A program made the position numbers and the translations under genes. Of a DNA stretch of 64,000 nt, positions 62,087 through 64,000 are shown in pieces (within the stretch, counting starts at the first letter, position 1; every line of letters starts with the position of its first letter). This DNA is from Streptomyces sp. NBC_01275 (GTDB taxonomy: Bacteria; Actinomycetota; Actinomycetes; Streptomycetales; Streptomycetaceae): the NCBI RefSeq assembly GCF_026340655.1, contig NZ_JAPEOZ010000001.1:9610001-9674000 (forward strand). Direction: 5' to 3'. The notes below the pieces were generated by a model. That model saw only the letters and a list, made by a program, of their open reading frames with translations. It had not been told where the DNA came from and did no database searches.

Positions 62087-62632
62087 ATGACGACCCCCGG
62101 ATTCCGGCCCACGCACGTCGTCCCCGGGGACGGCATGCCCGCCTGGGAGGCCCCCGACCCCGCCCGGCCCACCGTGCCCCTCGACGCGCTGCTGCCCGTC
62201 CAGCTCATGGAGCGGCGCGGCGACTGGGGGCATGTGCTCTGCGCCAACGGCTGGTCGGCCTGGGTGGACGGCCGCTACCTCGTCGCCGTACCCCAGGACC
62301 CGCCCGCCTCCGACGGCCCCCTGACGACCGTCGTCGACCCGCGCCCCCTCCTCGTCCGCGTCGAGCAGGCGCTCACGCAGTACCGGGCGGCCGTGGAGGA
62401 GCTGGCCGGCGCCGACCTCGACGGCGAGTCCTTCCGCCGCCGCACCCAGGGACTGCGGATCGGGGTCGTCGTCGACGGCGAGTCCGTGTGGCTGTACGAC
62501 CCCGCGCAGGGGCGCTGGGTGTACGGCGACGGCACGCGCCTGAGCACCTACGCGACGGACCGGGGAGCCGAGGCGACCGAGGACCCGGGGCATGCGCCGA
62601 CCCAGGTCGTGATCCCCGACGGAGGGCCCTGA
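62087..62632 (+). CDS. SH3-like conserved protein between FHA-ABC and kinase
   Basis: 181 residues. N-terminal part RPTHVVPGDGMPAWEAPDPARPTVPLDALLPVQLMERRGDWGHVLCANGWSAWVDGRYLV looks like a bacterial SH3-type beta barrel. The C-terminal half (YRAAVEELAGADLDGESFRRRTQGLRIGVVVDGESVWLYDP) is unassigned. No signal peptide. 9 bp after the FHA-ABC gene and its stop overlaps the kinase start, so the three probably form one functional unit. Confidence 0.75.
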   Translation: MTTPGFRPTHVVPGDGMPAWEAPDPARPTVPLDALLPVQLMERRGDWGHVLCANGWSAWVDGRYLVAVPQDPPASDGPLTTVVDPRPLLVRVEQALTQYRAAVEELAGADLDGESFRRRTQGLRIGVVVDGESVWLYDPAQGRWVYGDGTRLSTYATDRGAEATEDPGHAPTQVVIPDGGP

Positions 62633-63603
62633 TGGCGGGCGAGGCGAGTCTGTTCTCCGGCCGGCCCTCCGAGCTGATCGGCCGGGAGGTCGCCGGGTAC
62701 CGCATCGAGCGCGAGATCGGGCGCGGCGGCATGGCCGTCGTCTACCGCGCCCGTGACCTGCGTCTGGACCGCACGGTCGCTCTCAAGCTGCTCGCCCCGG
62801 AGCTGGCCCGCAACGACACCTTCCGCCGACGCTTCACCCATGAGTCCCGGGTGGCCGCCGCGATCGACCATCCGCACATCGTGCCCGTCTTCGAGGCCGG
62901 CGAGACCGACGGGGTGCTGTACATCGCCATGCGCTACGTCGAGGGCAGCGACCTGCGCCACCTCCTGGACCGACAGGGCCCGCTGCCCCTGCTGACGGCC
63001 GTCCGCATCGGGGCCCAGATCGCCTCCGCGCTGGACGCGGCCCACGAGGCCGGGCTGGTCCACCGGGACGTGAAGCCCGGCAACATCCTGGTCGCCCGGG
63101 GCACCGACAGCGAACACCCCGAGCACGTCTATCTCACCGACTTCGGCCTGACGAAGAAGTCCCTGTCGCTGACCGGCTTCACCACCGTCGGCCAGTTCGT
63201 CGGCACGCTCGACTACGTCGCCCCCGAGCAGATCTCCGGCCGTCCCGTCGACGGCCGCTGCGACGTCTACGGCTTCGCCTGCGTCGTCTACGAGACCCTC
63301 GCCGGCCGCCCGCCGTTCCGCCGCGACGACGACATGGCCCTGCTCTGGGCCCACCAGTACGACGACCCCACCCCCCTCACCGAGTCCCGCCCCGACCTGC
63401 CCCCGCACCTCGACGCGGTGTTCGCCCAGGCCCTGGCTAAGAACCCCGAATCCCGCCACCCCACCTGCCTGGCCCTCGTCGCCGACCTGAAGGCGACGGC
63501 GACCGGCGCCCAGCCGGGCACGCGCCCGCCCTCGGAAGCCCCGGGCGCCCCCCGTCGCCCCCCGCCCTGGGCCCAGCCGATCATCCACCACCGCCGCACG
63601 TGA
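62632..63603 (+). CDS. Serine/threonine protein kinase, cytoplasmic
   Basis: 323 residues, PknB-type kinase: G-loop IGRGGMAVVYRARD, VALKLL (ATP Lys), HRDVKPGNIL catalytic loop, DFGLTKK, activation loop SLTGFTTVGQFVGTLDYVAPEQISG with several Thr, and DVYGFACVVYETL. The tail after residue 290 is a Pro-rich stretch, with no transmembrane helix or PASTA domain, so it is cytosolic. ATG overlaps the upstream stop (TGATG). The natural substrate is the preceding FHA-ABC transporter. Confidence 0.95.
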   Translation: MAGEASLFSGRPSELIGREVAGYRIEREIGRGGMAVVYRARDLRLDRTVALKLLAPELARNDTFRRRFTHESRVAAAIDHPHIVPVFEAGETDGVLYIAMRYVEGSDLRHLLDRQGPLPLLTAVRIGAQIASALDAAHEAGLVHRDVKPGNILVARGTDSEHPEHVYLTDFGLTKKSLSLTGFTTVGQFVGTLDYVAPEQISGRPVDGRCDVYGFACVVYETLAGRPPFRRDDDMALLWAHQYDDPTPLTESRPDLPPHLDAVFAQALAKNPESRHPTCLALVADLKATATGAQPGTRPPSEAPGAPRRPPPWAQPIIHHRRT

Positions 63604-63616
63604 CCGGCGCCCGCGG

Positions 63617-64000
63617 TCAACGCGTTCTCGTGGCGCTCCGGCTGCGCACGAGTTCGGCCAGCAGCCCGCCCAGGAAGCCGGCGACCAGGCCCCACAGTGC
63701 GGCGAAGCCCAGGGCGGACCAGAGGTCGGGGTGGAGGTACAGGTCGCCGGAGAGGCCGCCGATGTCGTTGATGCCGAGCACGGACAGCCCGTAGTGGACG
63801 GAGACGCGACCGATCAGGCAGACCGTCAGCACCGTGAGGACCAGCGCGACCGCGAGGTGCACGGCATGCTGCCAGGCGCGCATCCGGGCCGGTGAGCGGG
63901 CCGCCACGGAGAAGGCGGCGGCCGCCAGGAGCACAGCGTTCACGGCGACGAGCCACCACACGCGGCCGTCGTACTCGGCGAGGGCGCTCAGGTTCAGCGT
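63617..64000 (-). CDS. Streptophobe-like membrane protein, 3' end
   Basis: The last 127 codons of a protein running off the right edge. Hydrophobic helices: VWWLVAVNAVLLAAAAFSVAARS, AVHLAVALVLTVLTVCLIGRV, SALGFAALWGLVAGFLGGLLAELV. The composition and the HPDLWSALGFAALWGLVAGFLGG end resemble actinobacterial streptophobe-family multi-pass proteins, which I recall beside FHA-ABC genes. Function unknown. Convergent with the kinase gene. Confidence 0.65.
   Translation of the reverse strand, partial: TLNLSALAEYDGRVWWLVAVNAVLLAAAAFSVAARSPARMRAWQHAVHLAVALVLTVLTVCLIGRVSVHYGLSVLGINDIGGLSGDLYLHPDLWSALGFAALWGLVAGFLGGLLAELVRSRSATRTR

Noticed and set aside
1..64000. tRNA or rRNA genes, insertion sequences, integrases
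   Set aside because: Reading both strands I saw no cloverleaf-like sequence, transposase motif or att-like duplication. A covariance search would be needed to exclude a tRNA formally.

Overview
The window is high-GC DNA with Streptomyces-type gene content. It carries a long chaplin with a sortase signal, ECF sigma/anti-sigma pairs, a Rv1747-like FHA-ABC transporter next to a serine/threonine kinase, and a giant modular PKS. Genes are mostly tightly packed. I saw no tRNA, rRNA, transposase, integrase or CRISPR array. All functions are inferred from sequence motifs and remembered family features, without database searches.

Layout. 1-1361: 5' end of an inositol-dehydrogenase-like gene and a baeRF-family protein. 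1668-22130: a compact lipid/polyketide locus, all on the plus strand: fatty acyl-AMP ligase, a 4677-residue PKS, a carrier-reductase protein, and two alpha/beta hydrolases. The PKS order is ACP-KS-AT-DH-KR-ACP-KS-AT-DH-KR-ACP-condensation-FkbH. 22161-25259: a glutamate-synthase-like FMN protein and a secreted TAP-like hydrolase. 25584-30088: a chaplin gene with a good sigma-BldN-type promoter, a GNAT enzyme, a GlsB-type membrane protein, a secreted protein and an SPW-repeat membrane protein. 30228-36421: RskA/SigK-like anti-sigma and sigma factors, a MerR protein with CarH/LitR cobalamin-binding residues, a photolyase, an SDR/DUF2867 protein and a small conserved protein. 36473-43019: an organosulfur-use locus (LysR, Cys-Cys leader peptide, SfnG, FMN reductase, SfnB, SsuD, a second acyl-CoA-dehydrogenase-fold enzyme). 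43152-44695: YCII/DGPF protein and ECF42-type sigma factor. 44701-50839: urea ABC transporter urtABCDE (minus strand), preceded by a cytoplasmic AmiC-like binding protein. 51003-58924: MarR regulator, aldehyde dehydrogenase, two aldo/keto reductases, PNPOx-like, VOC, adenosine deaminase, DinB-like, LysR and DUF1905 genes. 59272-64000: small conserved protein, FHA-ABC transporter, SH3-like protein, serine/threonine kinase, and the end of a membrane protein.

How the parts may work together. The most interesting system is 1668-22130. The FAAL should adenylate a fatty acid and load the N-terminal ACP of the PKS. Two reducing modules extend and dehydrate the chain. The C domain plus FkbH domain (glyceryl transfer from a glycolytic phospho-intermediate in characterised relatives) could then join the acyl chain to a glyceryl unit on the ACP of the next protein. 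The reductase of that protein would release the product, and a hydrolase with Cys at the nucleophile elbow is translationally coupled to it. This predicts a methyl-branched, unsaturated lipid ester or related product. It is an inference from domain logic.

A second theme is an unusual number of short tandem duplications. They lie in inter-domain linkers, at protein termini and in intergenic gaps, and preserve frame where coding.
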